A DNA stretch of 64,000 nt from Leptodactylus fallax. Taxonomy: Eukaryota; Chordata; Amphibia; Anura; Leptodactylidae. Positions 46,101-51,668 of this stretch are shown in pieces. Positions within the stretch are counted from its first letter, which is position 1. Every line of letters begins with the position of its first letter. The DNA lies in contig CAMRHE010000076.1 of NCBI GenBank assembly GCA_947044405.1, forward strand, positions 6,864,001 through 6,928,000, given 5' to 3'. A program made the position numbers and the translations under genes. The notes beneath the pieces were generated by a model. It made no database searches and was not told where the DNA came from. It saw nothing but the letters and a program-made list of their open reading frames with translations.

Positions 46101-48802
46101 ACTTCTGATGAAATAGAGCCAGTAATGTGCAGCGATATGTCTCACTAACCCTCATATACTAAATTTATTCCCTGTAAGCCTCTTCTGAGATAACTGAATA
46201 AGGTCAGCTGTCACCAGGGATTATTGATCCCTCTGATAGCTTCGGCTGTCGCTCCACATTGACCATGGCTGTAGACGAATAACAATTGTGCTATTTTGGC
46301 CATGACTTATAGATGCTCTGTACAAAATCTCATCTATGGTTTGCCTCTTACAAAGAATTTATGCATGGATATGTATAAGTTGGTATACATGACTCTACAG
46401 GGGTGGACACAGACAGCTGAGGGCCCCTATGCATGTCCAGTTATGGGCCCTTGTTTCCAGTATTTCAGTATAGAGCCTTATGTCTTTCTAAGAATTCACC
46501 AGTAATAGTTAGCCACAAATTTCATTAGCTTAGGCATTTACCTGTGGTCTAATATACAGTAGAGAACTGCCATAAGGTGATAGGGACCTAGACCTACTGG
46601 CCCTTTGGTATGTTCGACTCTATGTCTCTGTCTCTTTAAGGAAATTAGACTGTTACAGTGTAACTAAACATTTGATCAACTTTTAATATTCTGGCAGCTT
46701 TTGTATTATTAATTCATTTTGTAATATACTTTATTTACAAAGTTTGTCTTCTTTCTGTGAAATCCTCCATTACTTCATTCTTTCCCTTGCTCCTCTATTG
46801 AGATCTGTACACACTGCTTTTCACTGGAGTATGGGGGCTAGGCTCTTATATGATGCCAGGAAGCTAAGACTGGAGAACTCACTTCAAACATATATCTCTG
46901 GCATTATAAAACACAGAACATGGTTCTGGTGTGATATAAAATGTGATTCCCAGGGTTCTCAGCTTTCATAGAACACCAAAACCCCAGTTCTACCAAAAAC
47001 CCGGTTTGACCAGTTAAAAACACAGTTGGGATTTACATATTTTTATGCAACCTCAGCTCTTCCCACTCCCAACTGCATTTTCCATTGGTGATATATCTGC
47101 AAATAATACAGGTACATCTTGGTGTCATATGAAAGCTGAGAATATCTTCTTTCATATGACACCAGCATTGCTCTAGGTTTTATAATGCCCCAGAAATAAT
47201 AGTATAGGGATATCACTACACAGCTTTTCTGAAATCCCAGTATGTGCCATGGTGAAACTTGCTCCTGATTCTTGTAAATACAATGTCCACTGGATGTGCT
47301 GTGTGTTCCCCAGCTTCTGCTTTCTAAGCATGATCCAGGAGAATCAGGAGTGTACAGCCAAGAGTCACATCAACACAGCGCATGTGCTGGATTTCAGAAA
47401 ATGTGTGTACGGAGGTCCCTATACTTTCATATGTGTAGTCACACATTGCAGCAAGGTTGGGCCCTACAAAGGTGATCATTTTTGCACTCTCTAGCCACTC
47501 AATAAGGTACAGGGGCTGGCTTGGAGTGTGGAATTCTACTGAAAGGTTCCCTTTAAAATAAGCATATGGCCATATAGTGTAGTTTGAAACTATCAAAGTC
47601 ATGGTTGTAATCTGAAGAAGATGATATTTTATTCAATATGCAAATTAGATTTTTGGAGCACCAAGGACATGTATTTGTGGCCCAGAGCACTGTCCCTTCC
47701 ACAGTATTGTCCGCCCAGCACCACCTCCATTACTATTGATTGATGACCTGACTTTAGCCATGTCTGTGACACGTTTAAGCAGTACACTTGTCCTTGCTTA
47801 ACAGCTGTACAGGGCTATACTGCGCATGCGCTGAATGCGTCACAGGTGAGATTTGGTTCAATACCACGGGGATGCAGTAGATGCTGTTCACATGGCTCTG
47901 ATTGTTCTGTTGTGAATTTGAAATCTGCTTTGAGGGAAAAAAAATTGCCATATCAATTCTTGTGCAGAATATGTATGGAAACAGCACAGAAAATGCTGAC
48001 TACATGCAGATTAGCCCCATTAATGAGAATCTTTCACCACCAAGTCCAACTCTTTACATCTATTAAAAGGCGCTCCTTTACTGATTCTGGCGAAGTTGGA
48101 ATTTTTTCTCTAGCCCCCACTGTTCCTGAGCAATAAGGGAGTATCGGTGACTCATATGCTATTTTGGCTCTGTACTGTCCGGCAGGGCGTGCCAGGCTGG
48201 GGAAGGAAAGGGGGAGTAATCCTGAGCTTTCTGACACTGTACACCTCTGATTGAAGCTCATAATCCCTACCACCTTGTCTACTCCTGTCTGGCACTGCCC
48301 ACTTGACAGTACAGAACCGAAATAGCACATCAGGTTCCAAAACTAACAGCACTGATTGGTCAGGAATGGCGGGGACTAGAGAAAAAATTCCAACTGTTCT
48401 GGAAGCAGTGGATCGGCACCTATTAACAGATGCTAGGAACTGGAGTATGGTGGAGGTGGTGAAAGGGCCCCTTTAAGTGAGTCCTAATCTGTCATACTAC
48501 ATTTCTATGGTAAAAATCTCAGGTCAGCCTTGGATTTCTGCTATGGATTTTTTCCTAGATCAACATGATAAATTTCACGGCAACATCTGAAAAAAAAAAA
48601 AACAACCTTTTTCTCGCATAAAATAAATGATTCAGAGATAAAGCAAGTCTTCTGATAATTGTGACCTATATTTTCTTTCTTAGAATCCGCAGTGAGACTG
48701 GAGGACTGGCAAGCTAACCCCAAAGTGTCATCAGAAGACCTCATTAAAGAAGTGGCGGCTCATAGCAGCTGCGTGTGTACGGAAGAATGTGGCAAAATCT
48801 AG
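4654..48802 (+). CDS. vtg: vitellogenin, 3' two-thirds, 19 exons
   Basis: This is the yolk precursor. In egg-laying vertebrates it is made in liver under oestrogen control, carried in blood as a lipo-phospho-glycoprotein, taken up by oocytes through a receptor, and cut into lipovitellin-1, phosvitin, lipovitellin-2 and C-terminal pieces. Family-typical segments occur in order: [93 protein letters not shown] and [10 protein letters not shown]. Nineteen exons have GT/AG borders and mutually compatible phases. The first residues in the window fall late in lipovitellin-1, so the start codon and N-terminal lipid-transfer domain are missing. Frame is broken only at A-runs: five in the phosvitin exon and one in the von Willebrand D exon. 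The paralogue type cannot be assigned. It could be a real gene with assembly errors, or a recently damaged copy. Confidence 0.95.
5238..5520. mobile_element. hAT-like MITE beginning CAGTGGCGTAAC
   Basis: The left end reads cagtggcgtaactaa and the right end contains the rough complement aagttactgcc. The interior has paired 'gggccccggtgcaa' and 'gggccccgattgcacc' blocks. CAGTGGCGTAAC termini are known from non-autonomous hAT elements in fish and amphibians. Target duplications could not be set with confidence. Confidence 0.55.
5829..6012 (+). CDS. vtg: vitellogenin exon: lipovitellin-1, [11 protein letters not shown] segment
   Basis: The acceptor is tgttgtgcag (phase 0) and the donor aag|gtacaacc (phase 1), 184 bp. 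It encodes [20 protein letters not shown], then [20 protein letters not shown]. The 'PTxxGLPLE' motif is a hallmark of the lipovitellin open beta-sheet domain (DUF1943). No stop or frameshift. Confidence 0.95.
7112..7202 (+). CDS. vtg: vitellogenin exon: lipovitellin-1, QLLQSNLNL segment
   Basis: This is a 91-bp exon too short for most ORF calls. The acceptor is ctaattgacag and the donor ctaag|gtacc. It enters in phase 1 and leaves in phase 2, exactly bridging the exons at 5829-6012 and 8798-8983. It encodes [20 protein letters not shown], aligning with the 'ISPPxxxNFSxAQLLES' stretch of other vitellogenins. Confidence 0.9.
7262..8006 (-). mobile_element. deleted Tc1/mariner-like element
   Basis: It is bounded by inverted copies of tggccattttattagagac, at 7262 and, complemented, ending at 8006. 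On the minus strand it keeps an N-terminal transposase piece (7905-7666: [11 protein letters not shown]) and a C-terminal piece (7470-7273: [27 protein letters not shown]). Both resemble Tc1-like transposases. The centre, including parts of the DDE core, is deleted or scrambled, so it cannot move on its own. It lies 59 bp after a vitellogenin exon. Confidence 0.8.
7273..7905 (-). pseudogene. Tc1-like transposase remnants
   Basis: There are two disconnected reading frames: residues resembling the helix-turn-helix half (7905-7666) and the region after the second catalytic Asp (7470-7273), with a spacer full of stops. Usual family length is near 340 residues; only about 145 remain. Confidence 0.7.
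8798..8983 (+). CDS. vtg: vitellogenin exon: lipovitellin-1, [11 protein letters not shown] segment
   Basis: The acceptor is catcatttag and the donor ataag|gttagt. It enters and leaves in phase 2 (186 bp). It encodes [20 protein letters not shown], then [20 protein letters not shown], matching the conserved 'MGVNTxxIQAG' and 'xFKI' strands of lipovitellin. Intact. Confidence 0.95.
9196..9560. repeat. dispersed repeat, family A
   Basis: The left edge reads ggttgagttcatatctgcgcc. The centre holds ccattgactataatggggtc and gtgtccgccattttcat. The right part reads 'gcggacccaagcgacggacatcc' and 'cgcagatgtaatgc', roughly mirroring the left edge. It lies in the intron between exons 8798-8983 and 10419-10566. 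Confidence 0.55.
10419..10566 (+). CDS. vtg: vitellogenin exon: lipovitellin-1, [15 protein letters not shown] segment
   Basis: The acceptor is tttatgttcag and the donor accgag|gtaaag (148 bp, phase 2 to 0). It encodes [20 protein letters not shown]. The motif 'AxxRNxEDLAAxKxTP' is conserved in vertebrate vitellogenins. The last third is more variable and precedes the cysteine-containing exon. Intact. Confidence 0.94.
11106..11264. mobile_element. foldback hAT-like MITE
   Basis: The left arm (ggggtaggcaacctttgg, cactccagctgttgt, aactacaactcccagcatg) is mirrored by the right arm (catgttgggagttgtagttt, cagcagctggagtgc, aaggttgctgacccc). The ACCCCTG-like terminus fits hAT elements. The flanks ttataggg and ttatatgg may be a decayed 8-bp duplication. 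Confidence 0.7.
11600..12060. repeat. dispersed repeat, family B
   Basis: It contains 'atggacatttttcccatcc' and 'aaaaataggacataatc', then 'gagggatccgtgataac' and 'aatgtcctattttttgacag', an imperfect inverted arrangement. A relative lies at 37455-37640 ('aaaaataggacatgttc', 'ggatccctcatagac'). No coding content. Confidence 0.5.
13638..15225 (+). mobile_element. near-complete Tc1 element with long inverted repeats
   Basis: It starts CAGTGGGG and ends CCCCACTG with TA on both sides (13636-13637 and 15226-15227). The inverted arms are about 187 bp (13638-13824) and 199 bp (15027-15225). The right arm has a small insert, aataaattcttaa. Arm similarity is high, so the insertion is fairly young. It carries a transposase gene in the same orientation as vitellogenin, inside the intron between exons 10419-10566 and 16290-16509. 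Confidence 0.95.
13991..15063 (+). pseudogene. Tc1 transposase, two frameshifts
   Basis: A Tc1-type DD34E transposase that would cut and paste the surrounding element at TA sites. The N-terminus has a paired-like helix-turn-helix ([20 protein letters not shown]). The catalytic triad is visible: Asp in WSDETK (codon 14447-14449), Asp in HDNDPK (14727-14729) and Glu in NPIENLW (14821-14823). Frame is lost at a run of nine G (14552-14560), one more than the [10 protein letters not shown] reading needs. It is lost again near 14745, where about five bases are missing between HTA and KEWF. Length is otherwise near the family norm, so this is a recently dead copy, or the G-run is a base-call error. 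Confidence 0.93.
15856..15886. repeat. poly-T tract
   Basis: A T run of roughly 26 bases with no gene sense; possibly the reversed A-tail of a retroposed fragment. Confidence 0.7.
16290..16509 (+). CDS. vtg: vitellogenin exon: lipovitellin-1, [14 protein letters not shown] segment
   Basis: The acceptor is aattcacag and the donor cag|gtaatc (220 bp, phase 0 to 1). It encodes [20 protein letters not shown] and [16 protein letters not shown]. The two Cys in the 'CARxSxxGFQVC' motif and the 'LYxMIGEHS' motif are conserved near the C-terminal end of lipovitellin-1. Intact. Confidence 0.96.
16563..17228. mobile_element. solo LTR, family 1
   Basis: It begins TGTAAGGG and ends GATGTTACA, flanked by a perfect 5-bp duplication AACAT (16558-16562 and 17229-17233). 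Shared blocks (gtgagccctaat, ccactgtccc, aaaatccaagagaat, tgtcaatcacacagg, gccacagc) appear in the same order at 59971-60623. No internal retroelement genes remain, so it is a solo LTR left by recombination. It sits 53 bp after a vitellogenin exon. Confidence 0.85.
18697..18890 (+). CDS. vtg: vitellogenin exon: end of lipovitellin-1
   Basis: The acceptor is ttttttttag and the donor gaaagag|gtatgg (194 bp, phase 1 to 0). It encodes [20 protein letters not shown], then a Met/Arg/Glu-rich stretch ending [14 protein letters not shown]. The 'VEKIQxExQAG' strand is typical of the last part of lipovitellin-1 before phosvitin. Intact. Confidence 0.94.
18917..19045. repeat. GATA microsatellite
   Basis: Interrupted (GATA)n runs at 18920-18971 and 19017-19040 in the intron just before the phosvitin exon. 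Confidence 0.9.
19383..22489 (+). CDS. vtg: vitellogenin phosvitin-position exon, His-rich, five +1 frameshifts
   Basis: The acceptor is ttctaccag (phase 0) and the donor aactacatg|gtaatg (phase 0), 3107 bp. In the phosvitin position it begins [20 protein letters not shown], with Ser clusters and a glycosylation sequon. It then becomes strongly His/Lys/Glu/Asp/Gln-rich and includes about ten 68-residue repeats. It ends with a basic segment holding one short Ser block ([13 protein letters not shown]) and NCTDCDVNT. Phosvitin normally carries dense phosphoserine that binds calcium and iron; here His may take over metal binding (inference). The frame moves by +1 at A6 runs at 20422, 20627, 20832, 21241 and 21446. 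Subtracting five bases gives 1034 codons and matching phases at both ends. As written, translation stops at about 20453, truncating the protein. It could be a real null allele or an assembly error. Confidence 0.9.
19644..19658 (+). other. HCECW motif upstream of the repeat array
   Basis: The His-Cys-Glu-Cys-Trp codons lie in frame with the exon start. Paired with HCTCW at 21962-21976 after the array, this gives two closely matching Cys-x-Cys sites bracketing the His-rich repeats. Confidence 0.8.
19932..21948 (+). repeat. coding tandem array, 68-residue (204-bp) unit, about 10 copies
   Basis: Copies are marked by an ATGGAAAAGAAG landmark at 19954, 20161, 20365, 20570, 20775, 20980, 21184, 21389, 21594 and 21798. 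Spacings are 207, 204, 205, 205, 205, 204, 205, 205 and 204. Two unit types exist: type A ([20 protein letters not shown], 14 His) and type B ([20 protein letters not shown], 12 His). The 205-bp spacings mark type-B units with an extra A. The order A-B-B-B occurs twice, giving an 819-bp higher-order duplication. The first copy is the most diverged, and the last is an A/B hybrid. Confidence 0.97.
21962..21976 (+). other. HCTCW motif downstream of the repeat array
   Basis: The His-Cys-Thr-Cys-Trp codons are in the frame used by the last repeat and the exon end, mirroring HCECW at 19644-19658. Confidence 0.8.
22490..23721. other. intron between phosvitin exons
   Basis: A 1.2 kb intron. Apart from the short repeat at 23350-23480, nothing was recognised; open reading continues about 250 bp past the donor by chance. 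Confidence 0.7.
23350..23480. repeat. dispersed repeat with 'gaaacgcgtcg' motif
   Basis: It contains 'tgaaacgcgtcgtgtg' then 'caataaagact'. A similar 'gcgaagcgcgtcgtaagg' occurs at 63951-63970. This type of motif is recurrent in frog genomes. Confidence 0.45.
23722..23799 (+). CDS. vtg: vitellogenin exon: residual polyserine phosvitin segment
   Basis: The acceptor is aaaagtcacag and the donor tatgag|gtttgc (78 bp, phase 0 to 0, 26 codons). It encodes [20 protein letters not shown] and then SSSPYE, 18 Ser in 26 residues. This is classic phosvitin composition and shows the locus did have, and partly keeps, a phosphoserine tract. AGC/AGT repeats dominate the codons. Confidence 0.88.
24103..24275. 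repeat. inverted repeat (foldback element)
   Basis: The left arm 'agagaatggagcaggaaaca' and 'gtgtagtggccagac' are mirrored by 'gtctggccactacacac' and 'cttcctgctccattctctgt'. Related single-arm text ('tctagtggccatg', 'ggctactacacagtg') is at 35720-35830 and near 40740-40860. Confidence 0.7.
24505..24705 (+). CDS. vtg: vitellogenin exon: start of lipovitellin-2
   Basis: The acceptor is ctttctgcag and the donor gcctcg|gtaaga (201 bp, phase 0 to 0). It encodes [20 protein letters not shown], then [18 protein letters not shown]. The 'KWxxCxDxSVxxxHKA' pattern is typical of the lipovitellin-2 beta-sheet shell domain (DUF1944). Intact. Confidence 0.95.
24884..25255 (+). repeat. intronic minisatellite, about 75-82 bp unit, five copies
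   Basis: Each copy contains gtgtaatatgatctagca and acagagtgactggga, followed by gttgcagctccactatatga. Copies start near 24893, 24963, 25038, 25119 and 25193. Confidence 0.85.
25678..25820 (+). CDS. vtg: vitellogenin exon: lipovitellin-2, [10 protein letters not shown] segment
   Basis: The acceptor is gaattttccag and the donor ctggcag|gtaatt (143 bp, phase 0 to 2). It encodes [20 protein letters not shown] and [20 protein letters not shown]. 'LKWGxNCQDY' is a highly conserved lipovitellin-2 signature. Intact. Confidence 0.96.
25905..26043 (+). CDS. vtg: vitellogenin exon: lipovitellin-2, [13 protein letters not shown] segment
   Basis: The acceptor is atccatacag and the donor ccagat|gtaagg (139 bp, phase 2 to 0), after an intron of only 84 bp. 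It encodes [20 protein letters not shown] and [10 protein letters not shown]. 'FVPGAAxxxGFSE' is a hallmark of the family. Intact. Confidence 0.96.
26250..26470. repeat. dispersed repeat, family C fragment
   Basis: It reads 'gaggatctttcaccaacacc', then 'gattctggtacagttggaat' and 'tttggtgcctgata'. Longer copies with both ends lie at 48019-48480 and 56230-56690. This is the left half only. Confidence 0.65.
26690..27120. repeat. dispersed repeat, LTR-like, pair with 1900-2420
   Basis: It contains 'ggacccatgttgcaaagac', 'gtgcacctgcagagcaag' and 'aaatccaggaggtcacag', in the same order as the copy near 1900. No target duplication was found. Confidence 0.35.
27727..28330. repeat. GATA microsatellite cluster
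   Basis: (GATA)n runs at 27731-27770 and 28075-28126, with interrupted tracts between and after them, in the intron before exon 28506-28626. Confidence 0.9.
28506..28626 (+). CDS. vtg: vitellogenin exon: end of lipovitellin-2
   Basis: The acceptor is ccctttgcag. It encodes [20 protein letters not shown] and [14 protein letters not shown], like the 'xxLPxxLPLG' stretch of the family. Two donors are possible: atg|gtgaga (28620) and agag|gtaccc (28627). Only the second (phase 1, 121 bp) joins the next exon in frame as MVRAGCTVD, so it is chosen. Confidence 0.85.
29172..30060. mobile_element. hAT-like non-autonomous element with internal 46-bp minisatellite
   Basis: It starts tagagatgggcgaacc, the same terminus as 37785, 40913 and 57559. 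The interior holds 'cctccaccttttatactctg' and 'ggtctgaagagacccc', shared in reverse with 33148-34128, followed by the minisatellite. The right end was not fixed. Confidence 0.55.
29726..30045 (+). repeat. 46-bp minisatellite, seven copies
   Basis: The unit contains ttcctaggagccctgacag and ttctacactatgttttatag. Seven copies have few substitutions. The same unit occurs inverted at 33258-33762. Confidence 0.93.
30475..30790. repeat. dispersed repeat, family D
   Basis: It contains 'tttttccattcacagggtca', 'gagggcttatttgtttg' and 'gtggtaccatttaatatt', ending 'caataccaaatttatac'. A parallel copy lies at 63535-63870. Non-coding, old and diverged. Confidence 0.7.
32523..32713 (+). CDS. vtg: vitellogenin exon: von Willebrand D start, +1 frameshift
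   Basis: The acceptor is cgttttgcag and the donor gatcctc|gtaagt (191 bp). It enters in phase 1 and must leave in phase 2, but is one base too long. It encodes [20 protein letters not shown] and [20 protein letters not shown], the opening of the von Willebrand D domain. Frame is lost at an A8 run (32657-32664). Beyond it, one frame over, the text [13 protein letters not shown] resumes the family pattern and the right phase. As written a stop follows at 32687-32689. Either an assembly error or a true lesion. Confidence 0.88.
33148..34128. mobile_element. hAT-like non-autonomous element with inverted minisatellite
   Basis: It starts tagaaatgggcgaaccaat. It holds the minisatellite at 33258-33762 and then 'ggtctcttcagactccagag' and 'ggtctgaagagaccccagag', an inverted pair. 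Contents match 29172-30060 in reverse complement. The right end is uncertain. Confidence 0.5.
33258..33762 (-). repeat. 46-bp minisatellite, eleven copies, inverted
   Basis: The unit contains ctgtcagggctcctaggaac and ctatctataaaacacagtgt, the reverse complement of the unit at 29726-30045. Eleven copies, mostly one or two substitutions apart. Confidence 0.93.
34352..34603. repeat. foldback element with TTAAAGGGG ends
   Basis: It starts ttaaaggggctgcctggg and ends tatcaaaaacccctttaaa; the terminal repeats are inverted. Similar starts occur at 33018 and 40680. Abundant type in frogs; no coding content. Confidence 0.6.
34604..36875. other. intron, little recognisable content
   Basis: The 3' half of the 4.2 kb intron before exon 36876-36970. 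Apart from a partial relative of the 24103 foldback at 35720-35830, only AT-rich unique sequence was seen. Reading frames here lack family resemblance. Confidence 0.6.
36876..36970 (+). CDS. vtg: vitellogenin exon: von Willebrand [18 protein letters not shown] segment
   Basis: The acceptor is catttcttag and the donor gaaaaag|gtgcag (95 bp, phase 2 to 1). It encodes [20 protein letters not shown] and a short polar tail, matching the 'DIxIYPxxxxLxVxVNG' strand pair of the domain. Intact. Confidence 0.9.
37785..38191. mobile_element. hAT-like MITE with perfect 8-bp target duplication
   Basis: The termini are tagagctgagcgaat and atttgctcatctcta. They are flanked by GTCGCAAT at 37777-37784 and 38192-38199. 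Terminal form and 8-bp duplication fit the hAT superfamily. 407 bp, no transposase. Confidence 0.88.
38560..39075. repeat. foldback dispersed element
   Basis: The left arm 'tcaatgggtctcttccggag' and 'ccaatcaacaaagg' are mirrored by 'ctccggaagagacccgatga' and 'gaggccaatcagtggctt'. An A-run near 38620 precedes 'tcatactcacctgtcccc', a text common in frog repeats. Confidence 0.6.
39342..39436 (+). CDS. vtg: vitellogenin exon: von Willebrand [15 protein letters not shown] segment
   Basis: The acceptor is gaatgtttcag and the donor gccaat|gtaagt (95 bp, phase 1 to 0). It encodes [20 protein letters not shown] and [11 protein letters not shown]. The 'xxAPxxGxxEVxFDG' form is typical. NAT is a possible glycosylation site. 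Intact. Confidence 0.9.
39510..39782. repeat. dispersed repeat, family A
   Basis: It starts ctatgttcacattagcatc, has 'gacaataatggggtccgtc' centrally and 'gtgtccgtctttttt', and ends 'acatatgaaagtagcctta'. It is 73 bp after a vitellogenin exon. Confidence 0.55.
39971..40369. repeat. long imperfect palindrome (foldback element)
   Basis: The left arm 'gcagcaaaaacc', 'ttttacagtacctgcaaagt' and 'ggattctggctaatcccatc' is mirrored by 'gatgggattagccagaatcc', 'actttgaagttactgtaaaa' and 'ctgcggtttttgc'. A single-arm relative is at 38380-38520. Probably a foldback transposon. Confidence 0.8.
41374..41533 (+). CDS. vtg: vitellogenin exon: von Willebrand D, CGLCGNAD segment
   Basis: The acceptor is ttacctttcag and the donor ggatcaa|gtaaga (160 bp, phase 0 to 1). 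It encodes [20 protein letters not shown] and [14 protein letters not shown]. The CGLCG motif is diagnostic of von Willebrand D domains, and 'HSWxxPxxSC' follows it in vitellogenins. Intact. Confidence 0.96.
41789..42624. mobile_element. solo LTR, family 2
   Basis: It begins TGTGATG and ends CTTCACA, flanked by a perfect 5-bp duplication CCCAC (41784-41788 and 42625-42629). At 836 bp, with internal 'attaaacatataaaat' that could be a poly-A region, it fits an LTR. No internal genes are present, so it is a solo LTR. Unrelated to the two family 1 LTRs. Confidence 0.82.
44066..44224 (+). CDS. vtg: vitellogenin exon: C-terminal Cys-rich, [10 protein letters not shown] segment
   Basis: The acceptor is gtttcgtag and the donor cctccag|gtacag (159 bp, phase 1 to 1). 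It encodes [40 protein letters not shown] and PP. 'CYSVEPVLRCxxGCxPxxTTPVTVGFHCLP' is a strong family signature. Intact. Confidence 0.96.
44736..45066. repeat. foldback element with TTAAAGAGGACCTTT ends
   Basis: It starts ttaaagaggacctttaatg and ends catgaaaggtcttctttaa. The inner arms 'ggcaaagct'/'agctttgcc' and 'agaagggcgggccttacag' with its complement also match. A single-end relative is at 27120-27230. Confidence 0.75.
45067..48018. other. intron, mostly unassigned
   Basis: Part of the 4.5 kb last intron. It includes a foldback region at about 46896-47205 (outer arms 'ctggcattataaaac' and 'gttttataatgcc') with an inner hairpin at 47120-47164. No coding sense was recognised. Confidence 0.6.
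47120..47164. repeat. perfect 16-bp hairpin
   Basis: Left arm tggtgtcatatgaaag (47120-47135), 13-base loop, right arm ctttcatatgacacca (47149-47164). It sits at the centre of a larger imperfect foldback. Confidence 0.85.
48019..48480. repeat. dispersed foldback repeat, family C
   Basis: It starts gagaatctttcaccacc and ends ggaggtggtgaaagggcccc. It contains 'gattctggcgaagttggaat' and, inverted, 'attccaactgttctggaag'. Another full copy is at 56230-56690. Confidence 0.75.
48684..48802 (+). CDS. vtg: vitellogenin last coding exon
   Basis: The acceptor is tttctttcttag, entered in phase 1. It encodes [20 protein letters not shown] and ends [15 protein letters not shown] then TAG (48800-48802). 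A short tail with 'HTxCxCxxxC' is the usual vitellogenin C-terminus. Intact. Confidence 0.88.
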
Positions 48803-49007
48803 CATGCACGGAAGTAGCAGAGTTTAATCTGTTGCAGAAGATAATACAGCGGGTTTACCAGCCATGACAAACTCAGCTCTGCTACATTCCAATTAAAAGT
48901 ATATATTCCAAAGCAATTAATTCATTGAAAATCAGGTCTGTAGCCAACTCTGCCGCCAGGCTTGTATCTTCCAATGTATCGCGGAAACTGGTTTGTGCTG
49001 TGAGAAC

Positions 49008-49013
49008 AATAAA
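49008..49013 (+). promoter_or_regulatory. poly(A) signal AATAAA for vtg
   Basis: The first canonical AATAAA after the stop codon, giving a 3' UTR of about 220 bp. A second AATAAA is at 49107-49112 and a weaker ATTAAA at 48892. Short 3' UTRs are usual for vitellogenins. Confidence 0.6.
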
Positions 49014-50104
49014 CATCAGGTAACCTGACAGAAGGTTGGTAATTGAAAACATGTAGCGCCTCCGTGATTACTTAACATTTACTACCGGGCCTCTCATTGC
49101 AAGTGGAATAAAATTCAAATGATGTAATATGTTACAAGTTTGTGCACCGCGATCCATCGCCTGCTGTCACCCGGTACAGCAAGTTTGTTACGGAACATTA
49201 GCGTTACCGGAAGAATGCCTCCGATGCAAGACTTCTTTTATTTTCACACATCTGTAGCTCACAGCAGGCTCACAGTTTGGTTACAGTTCAATTCTTACAA
49301 CTGGCAGTTTGCAAATGATTCTCATAGCAGTGACAAGTGTAATGTGTCTGTATATCTCGGAGGCAGAACATTGCAGCCCGGCTGCTTCGACTCAGCGGGG
49401 GGTACGGATTATACCGCTGTCACATCTCAAGAATATACAGAATTACAGATGCATTACATGGACGGGGGGAGGGGATCTGTGCTGGGGAGGAGGGGGGGGA
49501 GGGATCCTCAGGCTTAGCAGGGCTCGTAGCCTCCATATGTATTATGTGTTATTTCTTTATAAATGTCTTTGTGTGCGGATCGTAGTTCTGACTATTTTCC
49601 CCTCTTGCTGGCGAGATATCAAGAGTAGTTATTTTTTTCTTCCCCGATAGACGAACGCGTGGCGTCTCAGTATACATATTTGTTTTTCTTATACCAGGGG
49701 GCAGATAAATAATTAAGCAGGCGTCGAAGATATTCGTTTTCAGATAAGGAGGTTTTTTCTGCTGGAGAATGAGTAACAAAGGAAGTGAAGAAAAATGTCA
49801 TTTGGAAATGTAGAATAAAAATTCTTGTTATTAAGTATTGGGCTGGGTAGGGGTATTGTTATAGGGGGTGCAGTGGTAGGAGTCGCACCAGACCTGGGAC
49901 CCTGACGGGACCCTAAAGGTCTCTCTGCCCTATAAAATATACCCCTATTCTAAATGACACAAGGTAGGTACAAATTTTGCATTGGGGCCCAGGAACTTCA
50001 TGCTACACCTCTGGGGCTGGGAATATTTCAAAGGGAATGTTGCTCATGTGTGAGACATGTCTGTAAATTGCGGAAATAAGGTTCTATCTGGGCGAAGATT
50101 GATA

Positions 50105-50600
50105 CTAGAGGTAGGCGAACCTTGCAAGATTCATTTTGAGAATATTTGTGAGATTTGTCCACCTGTTTCGTTTCAGACCAAACATGTTCAGTCCGAACAA
50201 GAAGTGCTAATATAATAGTCCAGGGTCTCTTCAGATCCCATAGTATAGTAAGTAGAAGTCCAGGGGATGTGTGTAAACAGAATAAACACTTATTGTCACC
50301 TTTCCTCACTTCTCCTGGTCTCCCTCATGGTGACCGGTGATCCCTTGGTGTCCTCTATGGTCATCTTCAAGCCTAGTCATAGACCTCTGGGGGACATCTG
50401 AGGCCTGTGAGTGGGTCATGCGGGGCGTGACGGCATCATGGCACTTTAATGCAAGAATGGCATCACCCAGGAGGCTGGAAGACGACCAAAGAGGATGAGG
50501 GAAGATGTTTACTATGAGAAACCCCAAAGTATAATAGTGATTTGTCAGTGGGAAAATCCTAAAGATTCAGGTTCAGAAGTCATTCAGTTCCTGATGCTTG
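50105..50600. mobile_element. hAT-like non-autonomous element, relative of 57559-58270
   Basis: It starts tagaggtaggcgaacct and continues 'tgcaagattcattttgag', then 'agtccaggggatg' and 'cctcacttctcctgg', parallel to the element at 57559. The right end is diverged and no target duplication was found. Confidence 0.5.
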
Positions 50601-51423
50601 CCCATTTTTCCTGCTTCCTGCAAGCTTAAAGAACTGACTGATACATATTATATAGTATATACACAGAGACAGGTACACAAGGGATGAACTACACTCATAT
50701 ATGATTTGCAGCACTGCAGTAAAGTGATGACCAATGAACTAAACTAAAAATTAAAAACAATAGGGCCTGCATATAAATCTGCATGCAACGTGTGGACATG
50801 TACAGAAATATTTTACGCACGATTAAGATTCCCTTTAAATATTACACCTGATACATAATACACAATGATTTTTATTTTACATTTCAAAATGACGTTTTTT
50901 TCCACTTCCTTTTCCACTTATTCCCCAGAATTTAGTTGCAGGAACTACCGAAGAGGCGCCAAAATTATTAAGTAGTGTATCTCACTCCAACGGAACCGAT
51001 TATCCCTTCCCAACATTTCATGTATGTGTCCATTATAATGTTGGGAGGGGAGTATGGACAGTACACAGCAGCTGAGCCCTCTCTATATACAGTGGTTGCC
51101 AGTTGTATAATACAGAAGGCGCCTGCCAGTGACAGCCATGAATGGGGCCTGAACTGATCTTGGATGTTAACCCCTTAGGTGCCAGTCAATTGCGACCACA
51201 GCATCTAAGCTGTCATGGCACATCTGGAAAATTGGATTCCCTGATGGCCGTTGTGTGATCCTAGCCAGCCATGCATGCAGCTCTCGCTTCGAAATCTAAA
51301 GGTATTTTCACACACATGGTACATGGTGTGTATTTCAACCTTGGCAATATATGGTTTGGACCCCCACAAACATTAATCTGGCCTTGACACCATCACCCCT
51401 TCCTGGGGATATATATGGTCTAA

Positions 51424-51668
51424 GGGTACATTCAGATTTGCGCAGGGGCTCCGTTGGAGACTCCATCGCTATGTCCACAAGAAATCGGTGGACAAAAAAG
51501 TCCTGCACACTCAGCTTTTTCATCCATCACGTTCAGTTTTGAACATTGACTATAATGGGGTCTGTTGGTCTCTATGTAACCGAAATTTTGGTGGTCCACC
51601 TCTCCATTGTTCTGGTTCACCAATGGACCAGAATGATGGAGAACCGATGCTAATGTGAACTTAAGCCA
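51424..51668. repeat. dispersed repeat, family A
   Basis: It starts ggtacattcagatttgcgc and ends aatgtgaacttaagcc. The centre is 'cattgactataatggggtct'. The ends are loosely inverted. Confidence 0.6.

Noticed and set aside
49140..49517. 125-codon plus-strand frame as a downstream gene
   Set aside because: No recognisable domain, overlaps G-rich low-complexity sequence, and no splice or poly(A) context.
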